Assembly (NCBI GenBank): GCA_900637705.1 | Contig: LR134390.1 | Span: 124,001-188,000, forward strand | DNA: 64,000 nt | Direction: 5' to 3' | Source: Fusobacterium varium | Lineage (GTDB): Bacteria; Fusobacteriota; Fusobacteriia; Fusobacteriales; Fusobacteriaceae | Shown: in pieces, positions 1 through 8,062 of the stretch | Numbering within the stretch: position 1 is the stretch's first letter | Layout: each line of letters starts with the position of its first letter | Program-made: the position numbers and the translations under genes | The notes under the pieces: generated by a model | What the model was told of the DNA's origin: nothing | What the model saw: the letters and a program-made list of their open reading frames with translations, nothing else | The model's database searches: none

Positions 1-1
1 A

Positions 2-1099
2 GAAAAATTAAAAGAAAAGCTTTTAAAAATAATGAAGATAAAAAAAATAGATGGAATTATTATAGGTTGGAATGAAAATAAAGAATTATATAGGGAACTA
101 AAGGATTTTTTAAGACCTTATAAAACAAAGCTATATTTTTGGTTTCCAGTATTTTCAGAATTATCTTATTATAAGAAATTTAATAAAGTATTAGATTATA
201 AAGAGGAAGAAATAGAAAATTTTTCATTTCAAGAAGGAGAAAACTTTGAATTTTATTGCCCTAATACTATTGAAAATATGCAAAATATAGAAAAAATATT
301 TGATGAAAAATTTTCTGATTATGAAATAGATGGAGTTTTTCTGGATAAAATAAGATATCCGGCATTTTCAAATGGAGGAAAAGCTGTATTTAGTTGTTTT
401 TGTCCTGCATGTATAAAAAAGATGAAAGAAAAGGGAATAGATGTAGAGAAATTAAAAATATACATTGAAGAAAGTTTTGGAAAGTTAGGAAATAATCCCC
501 TTGAAATAGAAAAATATGAAAATTTTAGATATAAATTTAAAAATAAGGAAATGGATCAATATTTTCAATTTAAAAATGATTCAATAACTGAAAAAGTAAA
601 TGAACTTATAGATTTTTTTAAGGGCAAAGGGTTGGAAGTTGGATTAGATACATATGCTTCTGACATATCTTATCTATTTGGGCAAGATATAATAAGGCTC
701 AGTCAAAAAGCAGATTTTATTAAGCCTATGTATTATAGAAGAACTTATGCACCAGCAGGAATACCTTTTGAAATTCAGACTTTTGAAGAAATGTATAATA
801 AAGAAGCTGGAGAATTTCTTTTAAATATTATAGGAGAAAAAGATTTAAAGAATAATATAGGAAAAGAACAAATGAAAGAGGAAGTAAAATATTTATCTGA
901 AAATTTAGAGAATATATTTCTAGGAATAGATTTTAATAAGAAAGAGAATATCGCATTAAGTGATAAAGAATATATAAAAGAAGTATTTGATATTTTAGAA
1001 GAAGGAAATTCAAAGGGAATAGTTCTTTCATGGGATTTGATGAGTATACCTGAAGAACATTTAAAAATATTTCTGGAAAGGGAGGAAAAATGCGATTAG
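2..1099 (+). CDS. Putative glycoside-hydrolase-like protein, 5' end outside window
   Basis: The reading frame is open to the left edge, and the first ATG (32) has no Shine-Dalgarno sequence, so the true start probably lies upstream. At least 355 residues are visible. The segment DGVFLDKIRYPAF, followed by a Cys-rich FCPACIKKM stretch and acidic loops, resembles TIM-barrel glycosidase-like families of bacteria. I cannot name the family. No signal peptide is visible in this part. The gene overlaps the ABC ATPase by 10 bases and is translationally coupled to it, so it probably processes the sugar or glycoside imported by the following transporter. Function is inferred from context and one motif. 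Confidence 0.55.
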   Translation, partial: EKLKEKLLKIMKIKKIDGIIIGWNENKELYRELKDFLRPYKTKLYFWFPVFSELSYYKKFNKVLDYKEEEIENFSFQEGENFEFYCPNTIENMQNIEKIFDEKFSDYEIDGVFLDKIRYPAFSNGGKAVFSCFCPACIKKMKEKGIDVEKLKIYIEESFGKLGNNPLEIEKYENFRYKFKNKEMDQYFQFKNDSITEKVNELIDFFKGKGLEVGLDTYASDISYLFGQDIIRLSQKADFIKPMYYRRTYAPAGIPFEIQTFEEMYNKEAGEFLLNIIGEKDLKNNIGKEQMKEEVKYLSENLENIFLGIDFNKKENIALSDKEYIKEVFDILEEGNSKGIVLSWDLMSIPEEHLKIFLEREEKCD

Positions 1100-2586
1100 G
1101 AGATGTAATTCTGAATTGTAAAAATATAAGCAAATCTTTTTCCAAAGTAGAAGTTTTAAAAAATATAAATATTGAAATAAAAAAAGGTGAAGTTCATGCA
1201 ATAATAGGAGCAAATGGTGCAGGAAAATCTACTTTGATGAAAATAATATGTGGAGTGCATGAAGCTAATGGTGGAGAACTTATATATAAAGGAAACATAG
1301 AAAAATTTAAAACACCCTTAGAGGCACAAAAAAAAGGAATAAGTATAATATATCAAGAATTGAGCCTTGTATCAACGCTTAAAAATTATGAAAATCTTTT
1401 TGTAGGAAATGAAATAAAAAAATATGGTGTATTTACTGACGATACAGCTATGGTTAAAAAATTTAAAGAATTATGTGAAAAATTAAATTTTGATATAGAT
1501 CCGATGGAGATAACTAGAAATATGAGTATATCTAAGCAACAAATGATAGAGATACTTAAAGTTGTAGCAAATGATTCAGATATCATAATAATGGATGAAC
1601 CAACTACTTCGTTATCAGAAAAAGAGAAAAAATCTTTATTTGATGTTATAAGAAGATTAAAAGAAGCTGGAAAGACAGTTATATATATTTCTCATATGTT
1701 AGAGGAAGTATTTTCAGTATGCGATAGAATAAGTGTATTGAGAGATGGAGAATTTATAGCTACCCAAAAAGTCTCAGAACTTACAAAAGATAAAGTAGTA
1801 GAGTTGATGACAGGAAAAGCAGTCAAAAAAGGAAATATAAAAGAAAAAAAAGATAATAGAAATGAAGTAATTCTTGAAGTAAAGGAATTGGAATATAAAA
1901 ATATATTAAAAAATGTATCTTTTCAAGTTAAAAGAGGAGAGATATTAGGAATAGCAGGATTAGTTGGTTCAGGAAGAAGTGAGTTAGCAGAATGTATATT
2001 TGGAGCAAGGGAAATAGATAAGGGAGATATTTATCTTGAAGGAAAAAAGAAAAAGTTTTCTCATCCTAAAGATGCTATAAAAAATGGAATAGGACTTATA
2101 CCAGAAGACAGAAAGAATTTTGGACTCATATTGAAACATACAATAAAAGATAACTCTACATTGATACAGATAAAAAAGATGTTGTCTGGTGTTCTTTTAA
2201 ACAGTAAAAAAGAAAATAAACATATTGAAGAATCAATAAAAGATCTTTCAATAAAAGTTTCAGATTATAATTTGAAAGTATCAAGTCTTAGTGGTGGAAA
2301 TCAGCAAAAAATAGTTATTTCAAAATGGAAAGATATGGATTTGAAAATTTTGATATTTGATGAACCAACAAAAGGAATAGATGTAAATGCCAAAGAAGAT
2401 ATCTTTAAAGTAATTGAAGATTATGCAGCCAAAGGAGTAGGAATAATTTTTATATCTTCTGATCTTGGAGAAGTGGAAAGAATAGCAGATAGAGTTCTTG
2501 TATTAAAGCGAGGAAATTTTATCAATGAACTTAGAGGAAATGATATAAATATAGAAAAAATAAACTATTTGGCATTAAATGGTTAG
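1090..2586 (+). CDS. Sugar ABC transporter, duplicated ATP-binding subunit (RbsA/MglA family)
   Basis: A 498-residue protein with two fused ABC domains, the normal size for RbsA-type ATPases that energise import of ribose, galactose or other monosaccharides. Domain 1 has a canonical Walker A (GANGAGKST, residues 40-48) and Walker B (IIMDEPTTSL). Domain 2 has the typical degenerate Walker A (GLVGSGRSE, about residue 290) and a strong signature LSGGNQQK near 399, then LIFDEPTKGID. The start follows a good RBS (GGGAGG). It is the first of three transporter genes (ATPase, permease, binding protein) in one operon. The substrate cannot be read from sequence. Confidence 0.93.
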   Translation: MRLGDVILNCKNISKSFSKVEVLKNINIEIKKGEVHAIIGANGAGKSTLMKIICGVHEANGGELIYKGNIEKFKTPLEAQKKGISIIYQELSLVSTLKNYENLFVGNEIKKYGVFTDDTAMVKKFKELCEKLNFDIDPMEITRNMSISKQQMIEILKVVANDSDIIIMDEPTTSLSEKEKKSLFDVIRRLKEAGKTVIYISHMLEEVFSVCDRISVLRDGEFIATQKVSELTKDKVVELMTGKAVKKGNIKEKKDNRNEVILEVKELEYKNILKNVSFQVKRGEILGIAGLVGSGRSELAECIFGAREIDKGDIYLEGKKKKFSHPKDAIKNGIGLIPEDRKNFGLILKHTIKDNSTLIQIKKMLSGVLLNSKKENKHIEESIKDLSIKVSDYNLKVSSLSGGNQQKIVISKWKDMDLKILIFDEPTKGIDVNAKEDIFKVIEDYAAKGVGIIFISSDLGEVERIADRVLVLKRGNFINELRGNDINIEKINYLALNG

Positions 2587-2598
2587 GATGGAGGATAT

Positions 2599-3549
2599 AT
2601 GTTAGCACAGTTAAAAAATTCTTTCAGAAGAGAAAATCTCTTGAAAAATTATGGGATAATAATAGGCTTTTTAGTTTTATGTACAATAATAAGTTTTGCA
2701 ACACCTAATTTTCTTACAAGAAACAATATACTTAATCTATTAAGACAGTCATCAATAATAGGCGTTATAGCAACAGGAATGACATTTGTAATAATTTCAG
2801 GAAACTTTGATATATCGGTAGGAAAAATAGCTGCCCTAGGGGGAACTATAATAATGAGTATGATTTCAAATGGACATAGTTTTATTATAGCATTTTTAAC
2901 AGCACTTTTAGCAGGAGCAGTTATTGGATTAATTAATGGATTTGCAGTTGCAGTCATAAAAATACCATCTCTTATAGCAACTATGGGAATGGTCGTAATT
3001 TTACAGGGGCTCATTTTTATATATACAGGGGGATATCCAATATCTGGAATAAATCCAGTCCTTTCTCTTATTGGAAGAGGCTATATCTTGGGAATACCTG
3101 TACCTGTAATAATTTTCTTCCTTGGGGTAATACTGGCTAATGTAGTTTTAAGAAAGACAGTAATGGGAAGAAGAATATATGCAGTAGGAGGGAATGAAGA
3201 TTCCAGCAGACTGTCAGGTATAGATACTATAAAGTATAAAATAATGGTATTCATGATAAATGGTATGGCCTCAATAATAGGGGGACTTATCTTAGTTTCA
3301 AGATTGAGTACAGCTACTCCTACAGCAGGAGAGGGATATGATATGGACGCCATAGCTTCAGTTGTAATCGGGGGAACAAGTGTAAATGGTGGAGAAGGAA
3401 ATGTTATGAGAACAATAATTGGAGTTCTTCTCATGAGTGTTATAAGTAATAGTTTCAACCTTATAGGTGTGAGTATATATTTTCAATATGTTTTTAAAGG
3501 AATAATAATACTTGCAGCAGTAGGGTTTGGAAGTTTTAAGAAAAAATAG
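2599..3549 (+). CDS. Sugar ABC transporter permease (RbsC family)
   Basis: A 316-residue, very hydrophobic protein. It has the RbsC-type segment NFDISVGKIAALGG early on and GMVVILQG, RRIYAVGGNEDSSRLSGI and VVIGGTSVNGGEGN in the second half, all standard for monosaccharide ABC permeases (BPD_transp_2). It forms the membrane channel for the ATPase upstream and the binding protein downstream. It starts 12 bases after the ATPase stop with GGAGG before the ATG. Confidence 0.92.
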   Translation: MLAQLKNSFRRENLLKNYGIIIGFLVLCTIISFATPNFLTRNNILNLLRQSSIIGVIATGMTFVIISGNFDISVGKIAALGGTIIMSMISNGHSFIIAFLTALLAGAVIGLINGFAVAVIKIPSLIATMGMVVILQGLIFIYTGGYPISGINPVLSLIGRGYILGIPVPVIIFFLGVILANVVLRKTVMGRRIYAVGGNEDSSRLSGIDTIKYKIMVFMINGMASIIGGLILVSRLSTATPTAGEGYDMDAIASVVIGGTSVNGGEGNVMRTIIGVLLMSVISNSFNLIGVSIYFQYVFKGIIILAAVGFGSFKKK

Positions 3550-3578
3550 GTTTCAATATAAGAATAAGGAGGAGTAAG

Positions 3579-4502
3579 ATGAAAAAATTATTATTAGGAG
3601 CTTTATGTTTAGTACTTGGAGCAACTGCTTTTGCAGCAGAAAAAGTTATCGGAGTATCTTTGCCTGGACCAGTAGGATATTTTATAGCTGTAAGAGATGG
3701 AATGGACACACAAGCTAAAAAAGAAGGGGTAAAACTAGAATATACTGATGCTAACTGGGATCCTATAAAACAATTATCTCAAATAGAAGATCTTGTAGCA
3801 AAAAAAGTAGATGTAATAGCAGTGGCAGCAGCTGATTCAGAAGCTATTAAAGGAGCAATTACAATAGCTAATGAAGCAAAAATACCAGTTATAGCATTTA
3901 CAAATGCAATAGGAAGCGATGAAGATGGAAAGTATGATGGTGTAGTTACTTATGTTGGGCAAAACGAAGTAAAAACAGGAGCACTAACAGGAAAAATAGC
4001 AAAAAATTTATTAAAAAAAGATGATGCAAAAATAGTTCTTATAGAAGGAGTTCCAGGAACACCTCCTCAAAGAAATAGAAAAAAAGGTCTTACTGAAGAA
4101 TTAGCAGGAACAAAAATGGAAATAGTATATAATCAAACAAGCAGATGGGAAAAAGAAAGAGCTATGAAAATAGTTGAAGATCTTATTCAAAAAAATCAAA
4201 AAATGGATATAATAATAACTCAAGATGATAACTCAGCTATGGGAGCAGGAATGGCATTACAAGAAGCTGGATTAAAAGATAAAATATATGTAGTAGGACT
4301 TGGAGGAAGTAAAGAAGGTCTTGCAGCCATAAAAGATGGACTTATTGATGGAACTACATATATGTCAGCTGTAGAAGAAGGAGCAAAAACTATAGAAGCA
4401 GCTGGAAAATTATTAAGAGGGGAAAAACTTGAACCAGTAACTCCTATGATTCAGGTAGAAGTAAATAAAGGAAATGTAGATAACTTTAAAGGTGAATGGT
4501 AA
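3579..4502 (+). CDS. Sugar-binding protein of the RbsB type
   Basis: A 307-residue periplasmic-binding protein. The N-terminal signal peptide (MKKLLLGALCLVLGATAFAA, cleavage after about residue 20) lacks a lipobox Cys, so the mature protein should be soluble in the periplasm, consistent with a diderm. The PBP1-like fold is shown by KVIGVSLPGPVGYF, a substrate-contact region TDANWDPIKQLSQIEDL, and VVGLGGSKEGLAAIKDG. It ends the operon and is followed at once by a strong terminator. Related members bind ribose, allose, galactose or AI-2; nothing here separates these. Confidence 0.92.
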   Translation: MKKLLLGALCLVLGATAFAAEKVIGVSLPGPVGYFIAVRDGMDTQAKKEGVKLEYTDANWDPIKQLSQIEDLVAKKVDVIAVAAADSEAIKGAITIANEAKIPVIAFTNAIGSDEDGKYDGVVTYVGQNEVKTGALTGKIAKNLLKKDDAKIVLIEGVPGTPPQRNRKKGLTEELAGTKMEIVYNQTSRWEKERAMKIVEDLIQKNQKMDIIITQDDNSAMGAGMALQEAGLKDKIYVVGLGGSKEGLAAIKDGLIDGTTYMSAVEEGAKTIEAAGKLLRGEKLEPVTPMIQVEVNKGNVDNFKGEW

Positions 4503-4510
4503 AAAATTGA

Positions 4511-4547
4511 AAGGAAGTGCAAATTCTTTTGTACTTCCTTCTTTTTT
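4511..4547 (+). terminator. Intrinsic terminator after sugar transporter operon
   Basis: Stem of 13 pairs (4511-4523 with 4528-4540, one G-U) with loop TTCT, then CTTTTTTG. It separates the sugar operon from the HutP-family gene. Confidence 0.88.
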
Positions 4548-4590
4548 GTGGTATGCTATATTTGTATATATGAAAATTGCGAGGTGTAAA

Positions 4591-5013
4591 ATGCAGTACA
4601 AAAGTAAGGATATAGCAAAAGCTTCAGTTATAATGGCTATGAGTTCAAGAGAGGAAGAAGCAGAACTTAAAGTAAAATATTTGAATTTGGGAATAAAAAC
4701 GGCTGCTGTGGATATAGGAGGAAATGTGGTTGATTCTATTTCTAAAATATTAGAGAGAGCTTTAGTGGCTTCTAAAAGAAATGGAATAATATCAGAATCA
4801 CATATATATGAGGGGGCTCTTACAGGAGCAACAAGAGAAGCTATAGCTCAGATTATGGATAAAGCAGTTGGATTTAATGTTGGAGGAAAAATAGGAATTG
4901 CAAGATGTCAGGAACATCTTTCTGTATGCATTTTTTTGACAATAGGAATGTTCAGATTGGACGAAGTGGTAATTGGGCTGGGACATAGAGCAGTACCAGT
5001 AGATCAGGAGTAA
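4591..5013 (+). CDS. HutP-family RNA-binding antiterminator-like protein
   Basis: A 140-residue protein if it starts at ATG 4591, four bases after GAGGTG; the frame is open further upstream but runs into the terminator. The segments KRNGIISESHIYEGALTGATREAI and the C-terminal VVIGLGHRA match the HutP family (PF09021), whose B. subtilis member is a hexamer that binds UAG-containing RNA when charged with L-histidine and Mg2+ and prevents termination in the hut leader. By eye, metal ligands His73 and His77 of B. subtilis align with Gly75 and Gly79 here, and His138 with Glu125. The ligand is therefore probably not histidine bound in the classical way. No hut genes are near. The next element downstream is a leader rich in UAG triplets, its likely target. 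Confidence 0.82.
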   Translation: MQYKSKDIAKASVIMAMSSREEEAELKVKYLNLGIKTAAVDIGGNVVDSISKILERALVASKRNGIISESHIYEGALTGATREAIAQIMDKAVGFNVGGKIGIARCQEHLSVCIFLTIGMFRLDEVVIGLGHRAVPVDQE

Positions 5014-5020
5014 ATAACTG

Positions 5021-5048
5021 TTGACAAAAGCAAAGATTTTTATATAAT
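5021..5048 (+). promoter_or_regulatory. Promoter of the TrpXYZ-like operon
   Basis: TTGACA (5021-5026), 16-base spacer, TATAAT (5043-5048), close to the sigma-70 consensus. Transcription should start near 5055, just ahead of the GUAG repeats, so the leader RNA is about 210 nt. Confidence 0.85.
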
Positions 5049-5064
5049 CATTATTAATAAATAC

Positions 5065-5136
5065 GTAGAATAGTAAAATAGTAGGAATTGAAAAGAAGTA
5101 GAAAAACAAAACAGTAGAATTGTAGGATAGTAGAAA
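5065..5136 (+). promoter_or_regulatory. GUAG-repeat RNA leader, candidate HutP-like protein target
   Basis: GTAG (once GTAA) occurs at 5065, 5073, 5081, 5098, 5114, 5122 and 5130, giving spacings of 8, 8, 17, 16, 8 and 8 bases. Further TAG triplets at 5071, 5079 and 5128 bring the total to nine in 68 bases. The two triple clusters (5065-5087 and 5114-5136) are direct repeats matching at 19 of 23 positions, 49 bases apart. B. subtilis HutP binds three UAG triplets four bases apart on each face of its hexamer; here the gap is five. The stretch has almost no base-pairing potential, as expected for single-stranded recognition. Function is inferred. Confidence 0.7.
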
Positions 5137-5159
5137 AAATTAATACCATTTATAAAATT

Positions 5160-5233
5160 ACCCTTTTTAAAAGGGGATTTGTTGTATTATGTTAATTTTA
5201 CCTTTTTACAATTTTATGTAAAAAGGTTTTTTT
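5160..5233 (+). terminator. Leader terminator with possible alternative pairing before TrpXYZ-like operon
   Basis: Perfect 10-bp stem (5200-5209 with 5218-5227), 8-base loop, then a T run to 5233: an intrinsic terminator ahead of the first gene. Upstream, 5161-5176 forms a smaller hairpin (CCCTTTTTAAAAGGGG). Its CCTTTTTA (5162-5169) is identical to the terminator's left arm (5201-5208), and its AAAAGG (5169-5174) can pair with that left arm. Mutually exclusive folds are therefore possible, as in attenuators. Confidence 0.75.
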
Positions 5234-5265
5234 ATTTTCCGTTCAATAATAATCAGGAGGAGAAA

Positions 5266-6234
5266 ATGAAAATAAAAGTAGGACAGAGATTAATGATGAT
5301 GGTGATGTTTTTAATTATCATTGGAGTACAAAGTGTAGCTCAAGAAGGAAAAAAGTTTAAAATAGGTATTTCACAGTTTGCAGAACACCCAGCATTAGAT
5401 GATGTAAGAAAAGGTTTTGAAGATGAATTAAAATCTTTGGGAGTAAATGCAGATATAATATATAAAAATTCACAGGGAGATACTGGAGTAGCAGGGGTAA
5501 TAGCTCAAAAATTTGTATCAGATAAAGCAGACTTAATATTTGGAATAGCAACTGTATCAGCTCAAGCTGCTAAACAATCTACAGATAAAATACCTGTTCT
5601 TTTCAGTGCTGTAACTGATCCAGTAAATTCTCAATTAGTAAAAACTATGGATAAGGTTGGAGGAAATGTAACAGGAACAACTGATGCAACTCCTATGGAA
5701 AAACAATTAGGACTATTTCAAAAAATTGATCCTAAAATTAAAAAAGTGGGAATAATATATAATACAAGTGAGTCAAATTCAGAAATACAAGTAGCCAATG
5801 CAAAAGAAATAGGTGCAAAGTTAGGGCTTGAAATAAGAGCTGTTGGAGTAAATAATATTAATGATATACCTCAGGCTGTAAATTCTATGATATCTAAAGT
5901 AGATGGATTTTATACTATTACTGATAATATAGTTGCTTCTGCAATAAACCTTATTTCTATGGCAGCTAATGAAAGAGGAATGGTAACAGTAGGTGCAGAA
6001 GAAGCTCATGTAAAAGGTGGAATACTTCTAACAGATGGACTTAGTTATTATGAATTAGGAAGACAAACTGGTCGTATGGCTAAAGAAATACTTGTAGATG
6101 GAAAGAAACCAGAAGATATGCCAGTCGAAACTTTAGCTAATACTACTAAAGTAGTAAATGTAAAAACAATGAATAATTTGAAATTGAATAAAGAGCTTCC
6201 AGTTTTTGAAGGAGCAGAGTTTATAGAACAATAG
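5266..6234 (+). CDS. Amino-acid ABC transporter substrate-binding protein (TrpX-like, PF04392 type)
   Basis: A 322-residue protein starting at ATG 5266, seven bases after AGGAGG; the open frame further upstream crosses the terminator and is not used. A signal peptide (hydrophobic MMMVMFLIIIGV, cleavage near VQSVAQ) is followed by KIGISQFAEHPALDDVRKGF, LIFGIATVSAQAAKQ, PVLFSAVTDPVNSQLV and GRMAKEILVDGKKP. These mark the ABC_sub_bind family, which includes the streptococcal tryptophan/tyrosine importer. It is the first gene of a three-gene importer under the GUAG leader. An aromatic amino acid is a reasonable substrate guess but unproven. Confidence 0.88.
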   Translation: MKIKVGQRLMMMVMFLIIIGVQSVAQEGKKFKIGISQFAEHPALDDVRKGFEDELKSLGVNADIIYKNSQGDTGVAGVIAQKFVSDKADLIFGIATVSAQAAKQSTDKIPVLFSAVTDPVNSQLVKTMDKVGGNVTGTTDATPMEKQLGLFQKIDPKIKKVGIIYNTSESNSEIQVANAKEIGAKLGLEIRAVGVNNINDIPQAVNSMISKVDGFYTITDNIVASAINLISMAANERGMVTVGAEEAHVKGGILLTDGLSYYELGRQTGRMAKEILVDGKKPEDMPVETLANTTKVVNVKTMNNLKLNKELPVFEGAEFIEQ

Positions 6235-6249
6235 AAAAAGGGGTAAAAA

Positions 6250-7140
6250 ATGAATTCGTTAATGACTATATCAATAGAACAAGGACTCATATTTGCAGTA
6301 TTGGCAATGGGAGTATTTATAACATATAAAATATTAGATTTTCCAGACTTATCAGTTGAGGGAACATTTCCATTTGGAGCATTTATTTTTGCAAGATTTG
6401 CAACTTTAGGTCTTGATCCCATAATAAGTACTGTATTAGCATTTGTATTTGGATTGCTAGCTGGGGTTATAACATATTTTCTTCATATTAAAATGAAAAT
6501 AGCTCCTATATTAGCAGGAATACTTACAATGACTATTCTTTATTCTATAAATTTAAGAATAAATGGAAAAGCAAATATTCCTTTATATAACAGCCCATCT
6601 GTTTTTTCATTAGGAAATAAGATAGTAGTTCTTGTGATAATAGTCATGCTTATAAAAGTGTTAATGGATATGTTTCTTAAAACAGAGATAGGATATCTTC
6701 TTATAGCAACTGGAGATAATGAAACACTTGTAAAATCTTTAGGTGTGAGCTGTGACAAATTTAAACTTTTAGGACTTATGCTTTCAAATGGGTTGGTAGC
6801 TGTAAGTGGAGCTCTTATGGGTCAAAGACAGGGATTTGCAGATATAAATATGGGAACATCTATAATAGTTTCTGCACTTGCTTCTATTATAATAGGAGAT
6901 ACTATTTTAAAGAAATCAACAAAATTAAAAGGAACAACAAGAGCTATACTAGGTTCCATAAGTTATAAAATAATAGGTGGAATAGCAATAGATTTAGGTC
7001 TTGCACCAACAGATTTAAAAGCTATCAGTGCAATAATAGTAATAATATTTATAGGATATAACAATGCGTCATTTTTTAGTCTGAAAAAGAAGGGAGGAGA
7101 AGAAAATGCTAAAAATAAAGAACTTGTCAAAGAGTTTTAA
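6250..7140 (+). CDS. ABC transporter permease (TrpY-like)
   Basis: A 296-residue polytopic membrane protein of the branched-chain permease fold. Typical segments are KILDFPDLSVEGTFPFGAF, ILAGILTMTILYSINLRINGKAN and GALMGQRQGFADINMGTSIIV, found in permeases partnered with PF04392 binding proteins. It starts 15 bases after the binding-protein stop, and its 3' end overlaps the ATPase gene by 35 bases, so the two are translationally coupled. Confidence 0.88.
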   Translation: MNSLMTISIEQGLIFAVLAMGVFITYKILDFPDLSVEGTFPFGAFIFARFATLGLDPIISTVLAFVFGLLAGVITYFLHIKMKIAPILAGILTMTILYSINLRINGKANIPLYNSPSVFSLGNKIVVLVIIVMLIKVLMDMFLKTEIGYLLIATGDNETLVKSLGVSCDKFKLLGLMLSNGLVAVSGALMGQRQGFADINMGTSIIVSALASIIIGDTILKKSTKLKGTTRAILGSISYKIIGGIAIDLGLAPTDLKAISAIIVIIFIGYNNASFFSLKKKGGEENAKNKELVKEF

Positions 7141-7882
7141 TGGTGGAACTGAAAATGAATTAAATATATTTAAAGGATTTAATCTAAATATAGAAGAAAG
7201 TGAATTTGTGGCAATATTAGGTTCAAATGGCTGTGGGAAAAGTACTTTGTTCAATCTTATAAGTGGGGCATTGAAAGAAGATACTGGAAGTATCCTTCTT
7301 GATGAAAAATCAATAAATAATTTAAAAGAAGAAGAGAGAGCTTGGGGAATAGGAAAAGTTCATCAAGATCCATCAAAGGGAGTATCTCCTTCTCTCACTA
7401 TATTGGAAAATCTTTCTTTAGCAGATAAAAAATGCGAAAAATTTTCTTTGAGAAGTCTTATAAAAAAGGATAAAATAAAAAGGTTTATTGAAATTTTAAA
7501 GGAAGTAGATTTAGGACTTGAAAATAAATTGAATACACAGGTAAAATTTTTGTCAGGGGGGCAAAGACAAGCTCTTTCTCTTATTATGGCAACTCTTAAA
7601 AAACCAAAACTTCTTCTTTTAGATGAACATACAGCAGCTCTTGACCCTAAAACATCAAAAGTAATAATGGAGAAGACAAAACAGCTTATTGATAAACAGC
7701 ATATTACTGCTATGATGATTTCGCATAATTTAAGGGATGCAGTGCAGTATGCTGACAGAATAATTATGCTGGACAAAGGGAAGATTATACTTGATGTAGA
7801 GAGTAAAAAAATAACTGAATCTGAACTTGTTAAAATATATAATTCTAAAATAGAAAAAGAACAGATGAGGGCAGCAGGATAA
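7106..7882 (+). CDS. ABC transporter ATP-binding protein (TrpZ-like)
   Basis: A 258-residue single-domain ATPase: Walker A GSNGCGKST, Q-loop VHQDP, signature LSGGQRQA, Walker B LLLLDEHTAALDP and H-loop MISHNLRDA. HQDPSKGVSPSLT is usual for ATPases of this transporter class. The ATG at 7106 follows GGGAGGAG inside the permease gene. No clear terminator follows; a new promoter begins about 110 bases later. Confidence 0.9.
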   Translation: MLKIKNLSKSFNGGTENELNIFKGFNLNIEESEFVAILGSNGCGKSTLFNLISGALKEDTGSILLDEKSINNLKEEERAWGIGKVHQDPSKGVSPSLTILENLSLADKKCEKFSLRSLIKKDKIKRFIEILKEVDLGLENKLNTQVKFLSGGQRQALSLIMATLKKPKLLLLDEHTAALDPKTSKVIMEKTKQLIDKQHITAMMISHNLRDAVQYADRIIMLDKGKIILDVESKKITESELVKIYNSKIEKEQMRAAG

Positions 7883-7994
7883 AATGAGAATAAAGTTTTA
7901 GAGTTTTTGAAGTTGGAAGATTTCTGATGAAAAAATTTTAAAACTTTTTTTATTAGAAAAATATTTTTATATCTTTACAAGTGTTTGATACTGA

Positions 7995-8023
7995 TTGACA
8001 AAAAACAATGGAAGTAGTATTAT
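7995..8023 (+). promoter_or_regulatory. Promoter of mrp/apbC
   Basis: TTGACA (7995-8000), 17-base spacer, TATTAT (8018-8023), with an overlapping TATAAT at 8021. Spacing and sequence fit sigma-70. Confidence 0.75.
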
Positions 8024-8062
8024 AATAGATAGTTTGGTAGAAAAATTTAGGGAGGGAGTCAA

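Noticed and set aside
5065-5136. GUAG repeats as a TRAP (MtrB) target or CRISPR array
   Set aside because: TRAP sites have about eleven G/UAG triplets two to three bases apart; here the main period is eight with only seven to nine triplets, and a HutP gene is adjacent. Units are far too short for CRISPR.
5055-5265. T-box riboswitch before the TrpXYZ-like operon
   Set aside because: No T-box sequence, specifier loop or AG-bulge pattern is visible; the leader is mostly unpaired A-rich RNA.
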